A stretch of DNA of 34,934 nt from Nitriliruptoraceae bacterium (GTDB lineage Bacteria > Actinomycetota > Nitriliruptoria > Nitriliruptorales > Nitriliruptoraceae), in the NCBI GenBank assembly GCA_007117945.1, contig SKTN01000374.1:1-34934 (forward strand), written 5' to 3'. The translations under genes and the position numbers were made by a program. Each line of letters begins with the position of its first letter. The first letter of the stretch is position 1. Positions 1 through 9,297 of this stretch are shown here, piece by piece. The notes below the pieces were generated by a model, which had not been told where the DNA came from, did not search any database, and saw only the letters and a program-made list of their open reading frames with translations.

Positions 1-2
1 CC

Positions 3-161
3 CGGGCGCTGGTCGAGCGCTCGCGGGAGGCCGACCTGGTGGTCGTGGGCTCCCGTGGCCGCGGTGGCTTCCGCGGCCTGAAGCTCGGCTCGGTCTCCGA
101 GCAGGTCACCCGCCACGCCAAGGCGCCGGTGCTGGTGATCCGTGAGAGCACCAAGGAGTAG
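3..161 (+). CDS. Universal stress protein (UspA family), C-terminal fragment cut by window start
   Basis: Frame 3 reads [52 protein letters not shown]; the [35 protein letters not shown] stretch is the typical UspA nucleotide-binding C-terminus. Stop TAG at 159-161. Confidence 0.9.
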   Translation, partial: RALVERSREADLVVVGSRGRGGFRGLKLGSVSEQVTRHAKAPVLVIRESTKE

Positions 162-179
162 CACCCGCGTGACGCCCTG

Positions 180-217
180 ACGGTGGCCGCACCCGCGCAC
201 GCGGGTGCGGCCACCGT
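180..217. terminator. Perfect 17-bp stem hairpin between convergent UspA and Nudix genes (bidirectional terminator candidate)
   Basis: acggtggccgcacccgc-gcac-gcgggtgcggccaccgt, perfect inverted repeat with tetraloop, 18 nt after the UspA stop. Confidence 0.75.
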
Positions 218-258
218 CGTGCGCGACCGTCGGTCGGCGACGGCCGGCGACGTCGCCG

Positions 259-825
259 TCAGCCGAAGGCCCGGTGGTAGGCCAGCAGCCCCAGCACGGT
301 CAGGCTGTCGGCGATCACACCCCGGTCGACGAGGTCGAGGGCCGCGACCACCGGCAGGGTGGCGACCACCAGCTCCTCCGTCGGATCGGGGTCCCGTGGC
401 ACGGCGGAGAGGTCACGGGCGACGAACAGCTGACCGCGCTGGTCGGTCACCGAGTTGCTGATGGTCAACGGCGGTCCGAGGGTGGACCAGGTCCGCGCGT
501 GGTAGCCCGCCTCCTCGGCGAGCTCCCGCTGGATCGCCGCAAGCGGCGTCTCATCGGCGTCGACGCCGCCCTCGATGAGCTCCCACGAGTACTCGCCCAG
601 GGCGTAGCGCCACTGGCCGACCAGGACCACCTCCTCGCGCCCGGTCACCGCGACGACACCGACCGCCGGGGACATGGAGACCACGCCGTACACCCCCGGG
701 GAGCCGTCGGGGCGGCGCACCCGGTCCTCCCGCACACGGATCCACGGGTTGGCGTAGACCTCGCGGGTCGACAGGGTCCGCCACGGATCCGGCGGCGGAG
801 AGGGCAGCCGGGCCGTCCCGCTCAT
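259..825 (-). CDS. Nudix hydrolase (ADP-ribose pyrophosphatase-like)
   Basis: Nudix box GGVDADETPLAAIQRELAEEAGY matches GX5EX7REUXEEXGU; start overlaps glcF stop by 4 nt (ATGA). Confidence 0.92.
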   Translation of the reverse strand: MSGTARLPSPPPDPWRTLSTREVYANPWIRVREDRVRRPDGSPGVYGVVSMSPAVGVVAVTGREEVVLVGQWRYALGEYSWELIEGGVDADETPLAAIQRELAEEAGYHARTWSTLGPPLTISNSVTDQRGQLFVARDLSAVPRDPDPTEELVVATLPVVAALDLVDRGVIADSLTVLGLLAYHRAFG

Positions 826-2066
826 GCAGGCGAGGGGTCAGACACCTGGTCCGACACCTCCGAGGTGAGGGAGCGCGCCAACAGCTGCGCGGGATGGTGG
901 ACCTCCCAGCCTTCGCGGGCGATCTGCATGGCGCAGCCCGGGTTGCCCGACACGACCCCCTGGGCGCCCGTGCGCTGCAGGGCACCGTGCTTGCGGGCCA
1001 GCAGGGCGTCGCCGAACGCGGGCTGGAGGTAGGAGTAGATCCCCCCGGAGCCGCAGCACTGCTGCTCGTCGTCGGGTTCCAGCAGGCGCAGACCGGGGAT
1101 CGCCGCGATCAGCGCCCGCGCCTGGTCCGCCAGTCCCTGGACGTTCTTCAGGTGACAGGGCGCCTGGTAGGCGAGCGTCAGCTGGAGGGCCGCGCCCCGG
1201 GCAGCCACCTCCTCGGGGCTGATGAGCTCCGAGAGGTCCGTGACCCGCTCGCTGAAGGCCCGGGCCTCGTCGGTCCCGAGCAGCGCCCCGTACTCCTTCA
1301 TGGCGCCGCCGCACCCCGCCGAGTTCACCAGGATCGGGCCCTCGGTCCCCGCGTAGGCCGCGATGGTGGCCTCGGCCAGGGCGTGGGCCTCCTGCTCACG
1401 GCCGGCGTGGGCGGACAGGGCGCCGCAGCACGGCGGCGCAGGCTCGAACCGGGGCCGGTGGCCCACAGCTGCCAGGACCTGTGCGGTCGCGCGGTGGACG
1501 TCGCGGAACATCCCATCCATCACGCAGCCGCGGAACAGGAAGGCGTCCCCCTGCGCGGGAGCACCGGGCGGCGGGAGTCGGTAGCCGCGCAGGGTGTCGC
1601 CGAGGCGCACCCGCCGGGCCGGTCGCAGCCGCGAGGGCAGCACCCGGTCCAGGCGCAGCGTCTGCGCGAGCGCCAGCAGGGTGGTCCCCAGCCGGAGCAG
1701 CCACCGGTGCCGGAGCGCCGCGAACAGCACCTGCTGTCCTCGTGCCTCGACCCCCGCCGGGGGCCGCTGCTCCTCGATGGCCGCCCGGGCGGTCTCCATC
1801 AGCGACCCGAACTCCACCAGAGAGGGGCACACCACCTCGCACGCCCGACACTGCACGCAGGTCTCCAGGGAGTCCACGACGTCCGGGTCGTCGATCGCGA
1901 GCTCACCCTCCTCCACCAGCCGCATCGCGAGGATCCGACCGCGGGGGCCGTGCTCCTCGAGGTAGGTGGTCTCGTAGGTCGGGCAGGAGGACAGGCAGAA
2001 CCCACACTGCACGCAGGCGGCGAGCTGATCGGCGTCGAAGATCGACACCTGCTGGTGGTCGGTCAT
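822..2066 (-). CDS. glcF: Glycolate/D-lactate oxidase iron-sulfur subunit (GlcF-like)
   Basis: Two 4Fe-4S motifs (CVQCGFCLSSCPTY, CVQCRACEVVCPSLVEFG) followed by CCG domains (PPCCGALSAHAG, QQCCGSGGIYSYLQP). Follows glcD and glcE homologues. Confidence 0.93.
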   Translation of the reverse strand: MTDHQQVSIFDADQLAACVQCGFCLSSCPTYETTYLEEHGPRGRILAMRLVEEGELAIDDPDVVDSLETCVQCRACEVVCPSLVEFGSLMETARAAIEEQRPPAGVEARGQQVLFAALRHRWLLRLGTTLLALAQTLRLDRVLPSRLRPARRVRLGDTLRGYRLPPPGAPAQGDAFLFRGCVMDGMFRDVHRATAQVLAAVGHRPRFEPAPPCCGALSAHAGREQEAHALAEATIAAYAGTEGPILVNSAGCGGAMKEYGALLGTDEARAFSERVTDLSELISPEEVAARGAALQLTLAYQAPCHLKNVQGLADQARALIAAIPGLRLLEPDDEQQCCGSGGIYSYLQPAFGDALLARKHGALQRTGAQGVVSGNPGCAMQIAREGWEVHHPAQLLARSLTSEVSDQVSDPSPA

Positions 2067-3079
2067 CGGGACTCCCTCGGGTCGAGCAGGATCCGGTGCG
2101 GGTCCAGGGCGGCACGCACCCGCTCACCCATCGCGTCGGTGGTCGTGGCGCGTGCCGGCCCGCCGTGCGCCCCAGCATCGAGGTGCAGCAGGTGACCGCC
2201 GAGGCGCACGACCCGGTCGCCGAACGTGGCGATGGCGTCGGCGTCGCCGTCCACCAGGCAGACCCCCACGCCCTCGAAGGCGGTGTGGTCGAGGCCGGCG
2301 GACGCGGCCAGCGCCGTGACCTCCCGCAGCCGCGCCGGGTCCACCGCCGCCCGTGCCGCCGTCGGCCACCTCGGCGCCGCAGCGGGTTCCAGGCCGGCGA
2401 CGGTCGCCTGTGCCGCCACGTCGTCGGGGTGCTCCTCGAGGTGGACGAAGGTGCCCGTGGGCGTACTGACCACCGCGGCAGGCCGGTACAGCGTGCTGAG
2501 GATGCGCCCGGCGGGCAGGTGGGTGGTGAACCACGCGCTCTGGGTGGGGATGGGGCGCAGCTTCAGGGTGATCTCCGCCAGCAGGCCGAGGCTGCCCCAG
2601 GACCCCGCCGCCAGGCGGCACAGGTCGTAGCCGGTGACGTCCTTGACCGTGACCCCGCCGGCGGTGACCACCCGGGCGTCACCGGTGACCATGCGCACAC
2701 GCAGGACCCAGTCCCGCACGCGCCCGGCCTGGAGCTGTCGTGGTCCGGCCAGGGCGGCGGCCACCCGTCCTCCCACCGTGGAGCCGTGACCGGCCAGGGG
2801 CTCGATCGGGCACTCCTGGCCGTGGGTGGCCAGCAGCGCCGCCAACTCCTGCAGCGGGGTGCCGCCCCGCACCGTCACCACGAGGTCCTCGGGGCGGTGG
2901 TCGATCACCCCCGTCAGCTCGGCCGTGGACACCACCTCGGCGTCGGTGGGTGGCAGGCGGTCGAGCACGCTGCCGCCCCCGCGGATCACCAGCCGTCGCT
3001 GCCCGGCAGCGGCCGCCGCGAAGGCGTCCACCACCGGTGCGAGCTCGGCCGGCGGGGCCGTCGATGTGCTCATACCCAC
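2063..3079 (-). CDS. glcE: Glycolate oxidase FAD-binding subunit (GlcE-like)
   Basis: Short FAD_binding_4 protein (RLVIRGGGSVLDRLPPTDAEVVSTAELTGVIDHRPEDLVVTVRGGTPLQEL; GGVTVKDVTGYDLCRLAAGSWGSLGLLAEITLKLRP) located between glcD and glcF. Confidence 0.9.
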   Translation of the reverse strand: MGMSTSTAPPAELAPVVDAFAAAAAGQRRLVIRGGGSVLDRLPPTDAEVVSTAELTGVIDHRPEDLVVTVRGGTPLQELAALLATHGQECPIEPLAGHGSTVGGRVAAALAGPRQLQAGRVRDWVLRVRMVTGDARVVTAGGVTVKDVTGYDLCRLAAGSWGSLGLLAEITLKLRPIPTQSAWFTTHLPAGRILSTLYRPAAVVSTPTGTFVHLEEHPDDVAAQATVAGLEPAAAPRWPTAARAAVDPARLREVTALAASAGLDHTAFEGVGVCLVDGDADAIATFGDRVVRLGGHLLHLDAGAHGGPARATTTDAMGERVRAALDPHRILLDPRESR

Positions 3080-4554
3080 GCCCCCTCCGGCACCATGCGT
3101 GCCTCCTGACAGCCGACGGTCGTGGGCAGGACCTTGTCCGGGTTGGCCAGGCCCGAGGGCTCCATCGCGCGACGCACCGCCTGCTGGACGGCGAGGTCGT
3201 CGGCGGTGTAGACCTGCGAGAGGAAGTCCCGCTTCTCGATGCCGACGCCGTGCTCACCGGTCACGGTGCCGTCCAGGGCCAGGGCCGTGGTCACGATGTC
3301 GTGCCCGGCGGCGAAGACCCGATCGAGCACCCCCTCCTCCCGGCGGTCGAAGAGCACGAAGGGGTGGAGGTTGCCGTCGCCGGCGTGCACCACGTTGAGG
3401 ATGATCAACCCCTCACGCTCACCGATCGCCACCACGGCATCGAGCATCTCCCCGAGGCGGGAACGGGGCACCACCACATCCTGGAGGAAGAAGTCCGGCG
3501 CCTGCTGGGCGATCGCCCCCGCCACGGCCTTGCGGCCCTTCCAGATGCGGGCACGCTGGTCCGCGTCGGCGGCCCGCACCACCTCGGTGGCGCCGTGCTC
3601 ACCGGCGAGGCGGGCGGCGGTGTCGACGCCGGCACTCACCCCGGCGGCCAGGCCCTCGTACTCGAGCAGCAGTACCGCCGCCGCGTCGGTGGGGTAGCCC
3701 GCCTGGGCGTAGTCCTCCACCAGGGCGATGGCCCGGGCGTCCATGAGCTCCACGGCATCGGGGAGGCGGTCGGAGGTGACCAGGGCACCGACGGTGGCCG
3801 CGGCCGCCTCCAGGGTGTCGAAGCCGGCGAGCAGGGTTCCGATCGCCGGTGGTGCCGGCAGCAGGCGCAGCCACGCACCCACCACGATGCCGAGCGTCCC
3901 CTCGCCACCGACGCTCAGGCCACGAAGGTCCAGCCCGGTCTGCTCCGGCAGACGGCCGTCCAACAGGTGGATCTCCCCGTCGGTGTCCATCAGCTCGACG
4001 GCGAGCACGTGCTGGCTCATCACGCCGTAGGTGAGCACGTGGATGCCGCCGGCGTTGGTCGCCACGTTGCCGCCGAGCGTCGCGGCGATCTGGCTGGCCG
4101 GGTCGGGTGCGAAGCGCAGGCCCTTGGCCGCGACGGCCCGGCCGAGACGGGCGTTGACCATCCCCGGCTCCACATGGGCCCGGCGGTTGACCACGTCGAG
4201 CTCAAGGAGGCGGTCCATGCGGGCCACGCTGACCACCAGCGGACGGACCCCGCCCACCCCTGTCGGGGTGGCACCCCCGGCCAGGCCCGTCCCGGCCGCC
4301 CGGGGGGTGAAGGGCACCTGATGGTCGCGGCAGGCTCTGAGCACCACCGCCAGCTCGTCCCGGGTGGCGGGCAGCGCGATCGCCAGGGGGTCGGCGTTGA
4401 GGAAGGACGCGTCGCGCCGGTAGGTCGCCCGGGACAGGGCGGAGGCGCGCAGCCCCTCCGAGCCCAGCGCCCGCCCGAGGTGGGCGAGCAGCGCGGACTC
4501 CGCCGGGGTGTGGGGGGCGTCGCGTCGGGGTGCGGTCATCGGTGCTGGCTCCAT
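3070..4554 (-). CDS. glcD: FAD-linked glycolate/D-lactate oxidase subunit (GlcD-like)
   Basis: FAD-binding PCMH motifs PFTPRAAGTGLAGGATPTG and DPASQIAATLGGNVATNAGGIHVLTYG, C-terminal GEHGVGIEKRDFL. Start placed at ATG 4554 (MEPAPMTAPRRD...), overlapping the upstream stop as ATGA; the longer ORF to 4797 is out-of-family. Confidence 0.92.
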   Translation of the reverse strand: MEPAPMTAPRRDAPHTPAESALLAHLGRALGSEGLRASALSRATYRRDASFLNADPLAIALPATRDELAVVLRACRDHQVPFTPRAAGTGLAGGATPTGVGGVRPLVVSVARMDRLLELDVVNRRAHVEPGMVNARLGRAVAAKGLRFAPDPASQIAATLGGNVATNAGGIHVLTYGVMSQHVLAVELMDTDGEIHLLDGRLPEQTGLDLRGLSVGGEGTLGIVVGAWLRLLPAPPAIGTLLAGFDTLEAAAATVGALVTSDRLPDAVELMDARAIALVEDYAQAGYPTDAAAVLLLEYEGLAAGVSAGVDTAARLAGEHGATEVVRAADADQRARIWKGRKAVAGAIAQQAPDFFLQDVVVPRSRLGEMLDAVVAIGEREGLIILNVVHAGDGNLHPFVLFDRREEGVLDRVFAAGHDIVTTALALDGTVTGEHGVGIEKRDFLSQVYTADDLAVQQAVRRAMEPSGLANPDKVLPTTVGCQEARMVPEGAWV

Positions 4555-6767
4555 CAGTCCTCCTGGGACATCGAGGTGGCACCGGGCAGGCGTCGCACCA
4601 GGTACTCGGCGAGGTGGAGGACCTCCACCTCGCGTCCCGAGGCGTGCACCCCACCGCGCAGGTGCAGGATGCAACCCGGGTTGTCGGTGATCAGCACCGA
4701 CGCCTCGGTGCGGTCGAGGCAGCCGAGCTTGCGGTCGAGGATGCCGGCGGACAGCTCCGGGTTGCGCACCGAGGTGGAGCCGCCGAAGCCGCAGCACTCG
4801 CCGGCCTCCGGCAGGGGAACGACGGGCACCCCCGCGACGTCGCGCAGGAACGCCTCGATGGCGTCGGTGCGCCCGAGGGTGTTGGAGGCCTGGCAGAAGC
4901 GGTGCACCGTCACCGGTGTGCGGTCGCCGTCGTCGAGGCTGCCCGCGGGCAGGCGCCCGGGGCCGGTGGCCAGGTAGCTGATCAGGTCGTAGGTCCGGCC
5001 GGCGAGCTCCTGGGCCCGTTCCACCTCGCCGAGGTCGCCGCGCAGCAGGTGCGGTGCGTCATGGCCGAGCATCGCCAGGCAGGAGGAGGCGGGCGTGACC
5101 ACGTCCGCGCCGTCGGCGAGCGCGGCCATCGTCTGGCGGACCATGTCGCGCGCGGTGTCCTGCTCGCCGCTGTCGTAGGCCGGCAGGCCGCAGCAGTGCT
5201 GCTCCCGTGGCACCGTCACCTGGGCACCGGCCGCGCGCAGCAGCCTCGCCGCCGCGATGGGGATGTCGGGGGCGATGCGATCCGACAGGCACTGCAGGAA
5301 CAGCTGGACCTTGCGGCCGGCCAACGGCTGGTCGGCCAGGCGCGGGGGCTCCTCCAGACGGCCTGGGCGCAGGGTGTCACGCGCCGGGCGCAGCGGCACC
5401 GCCGGTGGGGAGCGCCACCCGATGCGCGTGGCCAGGGGGCCGCGGGTGGTCAGCACCGCGGGCAGCGCCGTCACCCCGTCACGCCGCAGCGGCGTGGACA
5501 GCAGGCCCACGGCGCGCAGGCCCAGGCCCACCAAGGCGGGGTGCTGGAAGGCGCTCAGGGCCGCGCGCGTCACCGTGCCCGCGCTCCCGGCCGCACCGGC
5601 GCGGGCCACGGTGGCGCGCACCTCGAGGATCTGGACGGGCAGCGGGATGTCCACGGGGCAGACCGTGGCGCACGCACCGCAGGACACGCACAGCGACTGC
5701 GGGCCGGCCGCTGCCTCGATGCCGTGGTGGAAGCTGGTGTTCACCAGCCCGATGGCGCCGGTGTAGACGTGACCGAAGGCGTGCCCGCCGACCACGCCGT
5801 AGGGCGGGCAGACGTCGGCGCAGGCGCCGCAGCGGATGCAGCGCAACGCCGCTGCGACATCCGGGTCCTCGGCCATCGCCGTGCGCCCGTTGTCGAGCAG
5901 GATGATCAGCTGCTCCTGACCGGGCCGGGGTCCGGTCAGGAAGTTGGTGTAGACGGTGATGGGCTGGCCCGTGGCGGAGCGACCCAGCAGGCGCACCTGT
6001 TTCATCGCGTCGGCGTAGGTGGGGAGCAGCTTCTCGATGCCGGCGGTCACCACGTGGAGCTTCGGCAGGGCCACGGACATGCGGTTGTTGCCCTCGTTGC
6101 ACACCAGCAGGATGGAACCGCCCTCGCTGATCAGGGCGTTGGCACCGGACAGGCCGACGCTGCTGGCGAGGAACCGCTCCCGCAGCTCGGTGCGGGCGGC
6201 CTTGACCATGCGGTCGATGTCATCGGCCGGGAAGGGCCGCTCGAGCACCCGCTCGAACAGCTCGGCGATCACCTCCTTGCGCTTGTGGATGGCGGGCATG
6301 ACCAGGTGCGAAGGTGTCTCCTCGGCCAGCTGGAGGATCCACTCCCCGAGGTCGGTCTCCACGGGGATGATGCCGGCAGCCTCGAGGTGGCTGTTCAGCC
6401 CGATCTCCTCGGAGACCATCGACTTGCCCTTGACGATCAGATCCGCGCCCGCCGCCTGCATCCGCTCGGTGACCAGCGCGTTGGCCTCACCGGGTGTGGC
6501 GACCCGGACCACCTCGGCACCCGCGGCGGTGGCGTTGGCGGTGAAGGTGTCGATGTGGTGCTCCCAGTTGGCGAGCACCCCGTCCTTGATGGCGGCCAGC
6601 TCGGCCCGCAACTCGTCGAAGCTACGGCCCTCCTGCGCCTCGAGGTCGGCGATGGCGGCGTCGCGGCTGACCCGCCAACCGCGTTGGAAGGCGGTCAACC
6701 CGCCGCGGACGTCAGGGTCGGCCAGAGCGGTGGCGTACCGCTCACCGAAGGGCCGTAGCTCGCTCAT
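4554..6767 (-). CDS. Fused LutB-LutA type L-lactate utilization iron-sulfur protein (LUD domain + 2x[4Fe-4S] + two CCG domains)
   Basis: N-terminus LutB-like (LUD: ...KGKSMVSEEIGLNSHLEAAGIIPVETDLGEWILQL...), CIRCGACADVCPPYGVVGG and CVSCGACATVCPVDIP clusters, then LutA-like CCG motifs (QHCCGLPAYDSGEQDTARDM; GECCGFGGSTSVRNPELS). Confidence 0.9.
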   Translation of the reverse strand: MSELRPFGERYATALADPDVRGGLTAFQRGWRVSRDAAIADLEAQEGRSFDELRAELAAIKDGVLANWEHHIDTFTANATAAGAEVVRVATPGEANALVTERMQAAGADLIVKGKSMVSEEIGLNSHLEAAGIIPVETDLGEWILQLAEETPSHLVMPAIHKRKEVIAELFERVLERPFPADDIDRMVKAARTELRERFLASSVGLSGANALISEGGSILLVCNEGNNRMSVALPKLHVVTAGIEKLLPTYADAMKQVRLLGRSATGQPITVYTNFLTGPRPGQEQLIILLDNGRTAMAEDPDVAAALRCIRCGACADVCPPYGVVGGHAFGHVYTGAIGLVNTSFHHGIEAAAGPQSLCVSCGACATVCPVDIPLPVQILEVRATVARAGAAGSAGTVTRAALSAFQHPALVGLGLRAVGLLSTPLRRDGVTALPAVLTTRGPLATRIGWRSPPAVPLRPARDTLRPGRLEEPPRLADQPLAGRKVQLFLQCLSDRIAPDIPIAAARLLRAAGAQVTVPREQHCCGLPAYDSGEQDTARDMVRQTMAALADGADVVTPASSCLAMLGHDAPHLLRGDLGEVERAQELAGRTYDLISYLATGPGRLPAGSLDDGDRTPVTVHRFCQASNTLGRTDAIEAFLRDVAGVPVVPLPEAGECCGFGGSTSVRNPELSAGILDRKLGCLDRTEASVLITDNPGCILHLRGGVHASGREVEVLHLAEYLVRRLPGATSMSQED

Positions 6768-7363
6768 GTCGTCGGCTCCTCGGTCGCGGCGTCGGTGCCG
6801 ACGAGGACGAGGACGTCCACCTCGTCAGGACCCTGCACGCCGATGGTCAGGCTGCGTTCGATGTCGGCGGTGCGCGACGGCCCGGTCATCAGCGAGGCGA
6901 AACCGGCCTGACCACCCCGGGGGGCCAGCCACTCGGCTGCGTCCTCCAGGCGACCCACGACGTCGGTGGCGGCCACCACCTGGAGCAGTCGCTTGCACAG
7001 CATCGTGACCACGCGGTCACGCAGCTCGTGCTCGGTGACCAGCACGCTGCCGGTCTCGGCCACCGCCAGCACCCCGCCGACGATCGCCACGGGGACGTCG
7101 GCGACGTCGGCCCCCGGGTCCTCGGTGCCGGGCACCACCACCGTGCAGCCGAGAGCCTCGAGGCTGGTGGCCAGGTCGGGCTGCGCCGCGTGGAGGCTGG
7201 GGGCCAGCGCGATGCGGTCGGCCAGGGCGGCGGCGTGGGCCGCCACCTCCTCCCAGCCGGGGAGCTCGTGGTAGGTGCTGGCGGCCGCCTCGACCCGGGT
7301 GCGCAGCAGCGCCCGCCCGGGGGTGGCGGTCGGAGGGTCGTCCTGCACGGTTGGTTCCGTCAC
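6764..7363 (-). CDS. lutC: LutC-like LUD domain protein
   Basis: LUD-domain pattern VPVAIVGGVLAVAETGSVLVTEHELRDRVVTMLCKRLLQVV and PSRTADIERSLTIGVQGPDEVDVLVL. Start assigned at GTG 7361-7363 preceded by ggaggt; the upstream ORF extension looks non-coding. Confidence 0.85.
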   Translation of the reverse strand: MTEPTVQDDPPTATPGRALLRTRVEAAASTYHELPGWEEVAAHAAALADRIALAPSLHAAQPDLATSLEALGCTVVVPGTEDPGADVADVPVAIVGGVLAVAETGSVLVTEHELRDRVVTMLCKRLLQVVAATDVVGRLEDAAEWLAPRGGQAGFASLMTGPSRTADIERSLTIGVQGPDEVDVLVLVGTDAATEEPTT

Positions 7364-7441
7364 GTCTCGTACCTCCGTGCCAGCCCCTCGCCGGGGTCTC
7401 GGGCACCCTAGGTCGCCAGGTGGTGGCCCGCTCGGTGCCGC

Positions 7442-7472
7442 CCGGACCCGACCCCGGTGCGGTCGGGTCCGG
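7442..7472 (-). terminator. Intercistronic hairpin between lactate permease and lutC
   Basis: ccggacccgacc-ccggtgc-ggtcgggtccgg: perfect 12-bp stem, 7-nt loop, starting 8 nt beyond the permease stop. Confidence 0.6.
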
Positions 7473-7479
7473 CAGGGCA

Positions 7480-9297
7480 TCACGAGGGGTCCCGCTCCTT
7501 GCCGGGCCGCTCGCTGGTCGACGGTGTGTCGGGCACAGGCGGCCGCTTGCGTTCCCGGGCAGCCGCGACGAGCAGCGCAGCTGCCGTCGCCAGCAGCAGG
7601 GCCAGCATCACCGTGCCGGCGTTCACGCCGATGCCCCAGACCAGCAGGTAGGTGAAGGTCCCCGCTGCCAGCAGGTAGTACGCACACGGGATCGCCACCT
7701 TGCGCATCAGGTCGCCCTCGCGTCCCACCAGGCCGACGGTCGCTGCCGCCGCCACCACGTTGTGGACGGTGAGCATGTTGCCGGCAGCGCCACCGACGGC
7801 CTGGGCGGCGACCACGGGGACCGTGGCGATGCCGATGCCCTCGGCGGTGGCGAACTGGAACTGGGAGAACATGATGTTGCTGATGGTGTTGGAGCCGGCG
7901 GCGAATGCCCCGAGCGCACCGACCACCGGCGCGACGAGCGGCCAGGCGGAGCCGACGGCGGTGGCCGCCCCCTCCGCCAGGGTGAGCGGCATGGAGGCCA
8001 GGTCACCGGTGGAGAAGTCGGTGCCCGAGTTGATGAAGATCCGCACCAGTGGCACGGCGATCAGCATCGCAGGTGCGGCCTTGACGATCTGCTTGCCGGC
8101 GGTGCGCCAGGCGAGCGCGATCTCCGAGCCCCGCATCCTGTGCAGGGGGTAGCTGACGAGCACGGCCATGAGGAACACGAAGCCGGGGAGGTAGAGGAAC
8201 TGGAAGCCGGCGTTCACACCCTGCCCGAAGATGTTCTCCCAGGTGGGGTTGACGCCCTGCAGGACGGACTGGATGCCGAGCTCCGGGATGCGGGTGACGA
8301 CCAGGATCGCGGCCAGCACGCCGTAGGGCGCCCAGGCGCGGGCGGTACCGATGACCTGACGGGGTGCGGCGTCGTCCGGGGAGAGGTCGCCCATCCAGTT
8401 GTCGAGCCAGCGCTCACGCGGCGCGAAGTCCCAGGGCTCCTCGGGCTGCAGGAAGCCCTTGCGGGTCGCGGTGATCACGATCGCCAGACCGATGAGGCCA
8501 CCGAACAGCGAGGGGAACTCCGGGCCGAGCAGCCAGGCGGTCAGCCAGTAGGGCACGATCATGGCGGCGGCGGCGAACAGCGCGAAGGGCCAGATCGCGA
8601 GCCCCTCGCTGAAGCGCTTGTTCGGGCCGAAGAACCGGGTCAGCAGCCCGACCATGAACAGCGGGACGAGCATCCCGACGACCCCGTGGATCGTCGCTGC
8701 CTGCAGGGCCACGTCGCCGAGGTAGGCGTCGAGGGAGCCCGTAGCGAGGATGGCCTCCTCCGCGGCCGTGCCGCTGAGCCCACTGTTGACGCCGATGATG
8801 ATCGGCGTACCGAGCGCCCCGAAGGTCACCGGTGTCGACTGGATGATCAACCCGCACATCACCGCGGCCATGGCGGGGAAGCCCAGGGCGAGCAGCAGGG
8901 GCGCCGCCACCGCCGCGGGGGTCCCGAAGCCCGACGCCCCCTCGATGAAGGAGCCGAACAGCCAGGCGATGATCACCGCCTGGACGCGGCGGTCCGGACT
9001 GATGCGGGTGAAGCCGGCCCGGATCGATTGCATCGCCCCGGAGGCGTTCAGGGTGGCCAGCAGCAGCAGCGCACCGAAGACGATGTAGAGGATGTCGAGG
9101 GAGATGCCGAGCCCCTCGACCACCGAGGCGGCGATCGCGATGGGCCGCACGTCCCACACCAGCCACGCCACGACCGCCGTGACGACGAACCCGACGGCCA
9201 TCCCGTCCCGGGCAGGCCATCGGAAGCCGACCATGAGCACGCCGATCGTCAGGATCGGCAGGAACGCGAGCAGGCTGAGTACAGCGAGGTTCTCCAC
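7480..9297 (-). CDS. L-lactate permease (LctP/LldP family)
   Basis: Multi-span membrane protein; ASGFGTPAAVAAPLLLALGFPAMAAVMCGLIIQSTPVTFGALGTPI and AAGSNTISNIMFSQFQFATAEGIG...AAGNMLTVHNVVAAAATVGL are characteristic of the lactate permease family. Start set at GTG 9297 (VENLAVLSLLAFLPILTIGVLMVGFRWPA). Confidence 0.92.
   Translation of the reverse strand: MENLAVLSLLAFLPILTIGVLMVGFRWPARDGMAVGFVVTAVVAWLVWDVRPIAIAASVVEGLGISLDILYIVFGALLLLATLNASGAMQSIRAGFTRISPDRRVQAVIIAWLFGSFIEGASGFGTPAAVAAPLLLALGFPAMAAVMCGLIIQSTPVTFGALGTPIIIGVNSGLSGTAAEEAILATGSLDAYLGDVALQAATIHGVVGMLVPLFMVGLLTRFFGPNKRFSEGLAIWPFALFAAAAMIVPYWLTAWLLGPEFPSLFGGLIGLAIVITATRKGFLQPEEPWDFAPRERWLDNWMGDLSPDDAAPRQVIGTARAWAPYGVLAAILVVTRIPELGIQSVLQGVNPTWENIFGQGVNAGFQFLYLPGFVFLMAVLVSYPLHRMRGSEIALAWRTAGKQIVKAAPAMLIAVPLVRIFINSGTDFSTGDLASMPLTLAEGAATAVGSAWPLVAPVVGALGAFAAGSNTISNIMFSQFQFATAEGIGIATVPVVAAQAVGGAAGNMLTVHNVVAAAATVGLVGREGDLMRKVAIPCAYYLLAAGTFTYLLVWGIGVNAGTVMLALLLATAAALLVAAARERKRPPVPDTPSTSERPGKERDPS

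Noticed and set aside
2740-4977. 745-aa plus-strand ORF antisense to glcE/glcD
   Set aside because: No recognisable motifs; the minus-strand proteins are convincing family members.
4530-6758. 742-aa plus-strand ORF fully antisense to the LutB-LutA gene
   Set aside because: Low-complexity His/Gly/Gln/Arg-rich translation with no family motifs; mirror of a clear coding gene in a high-GC genome.
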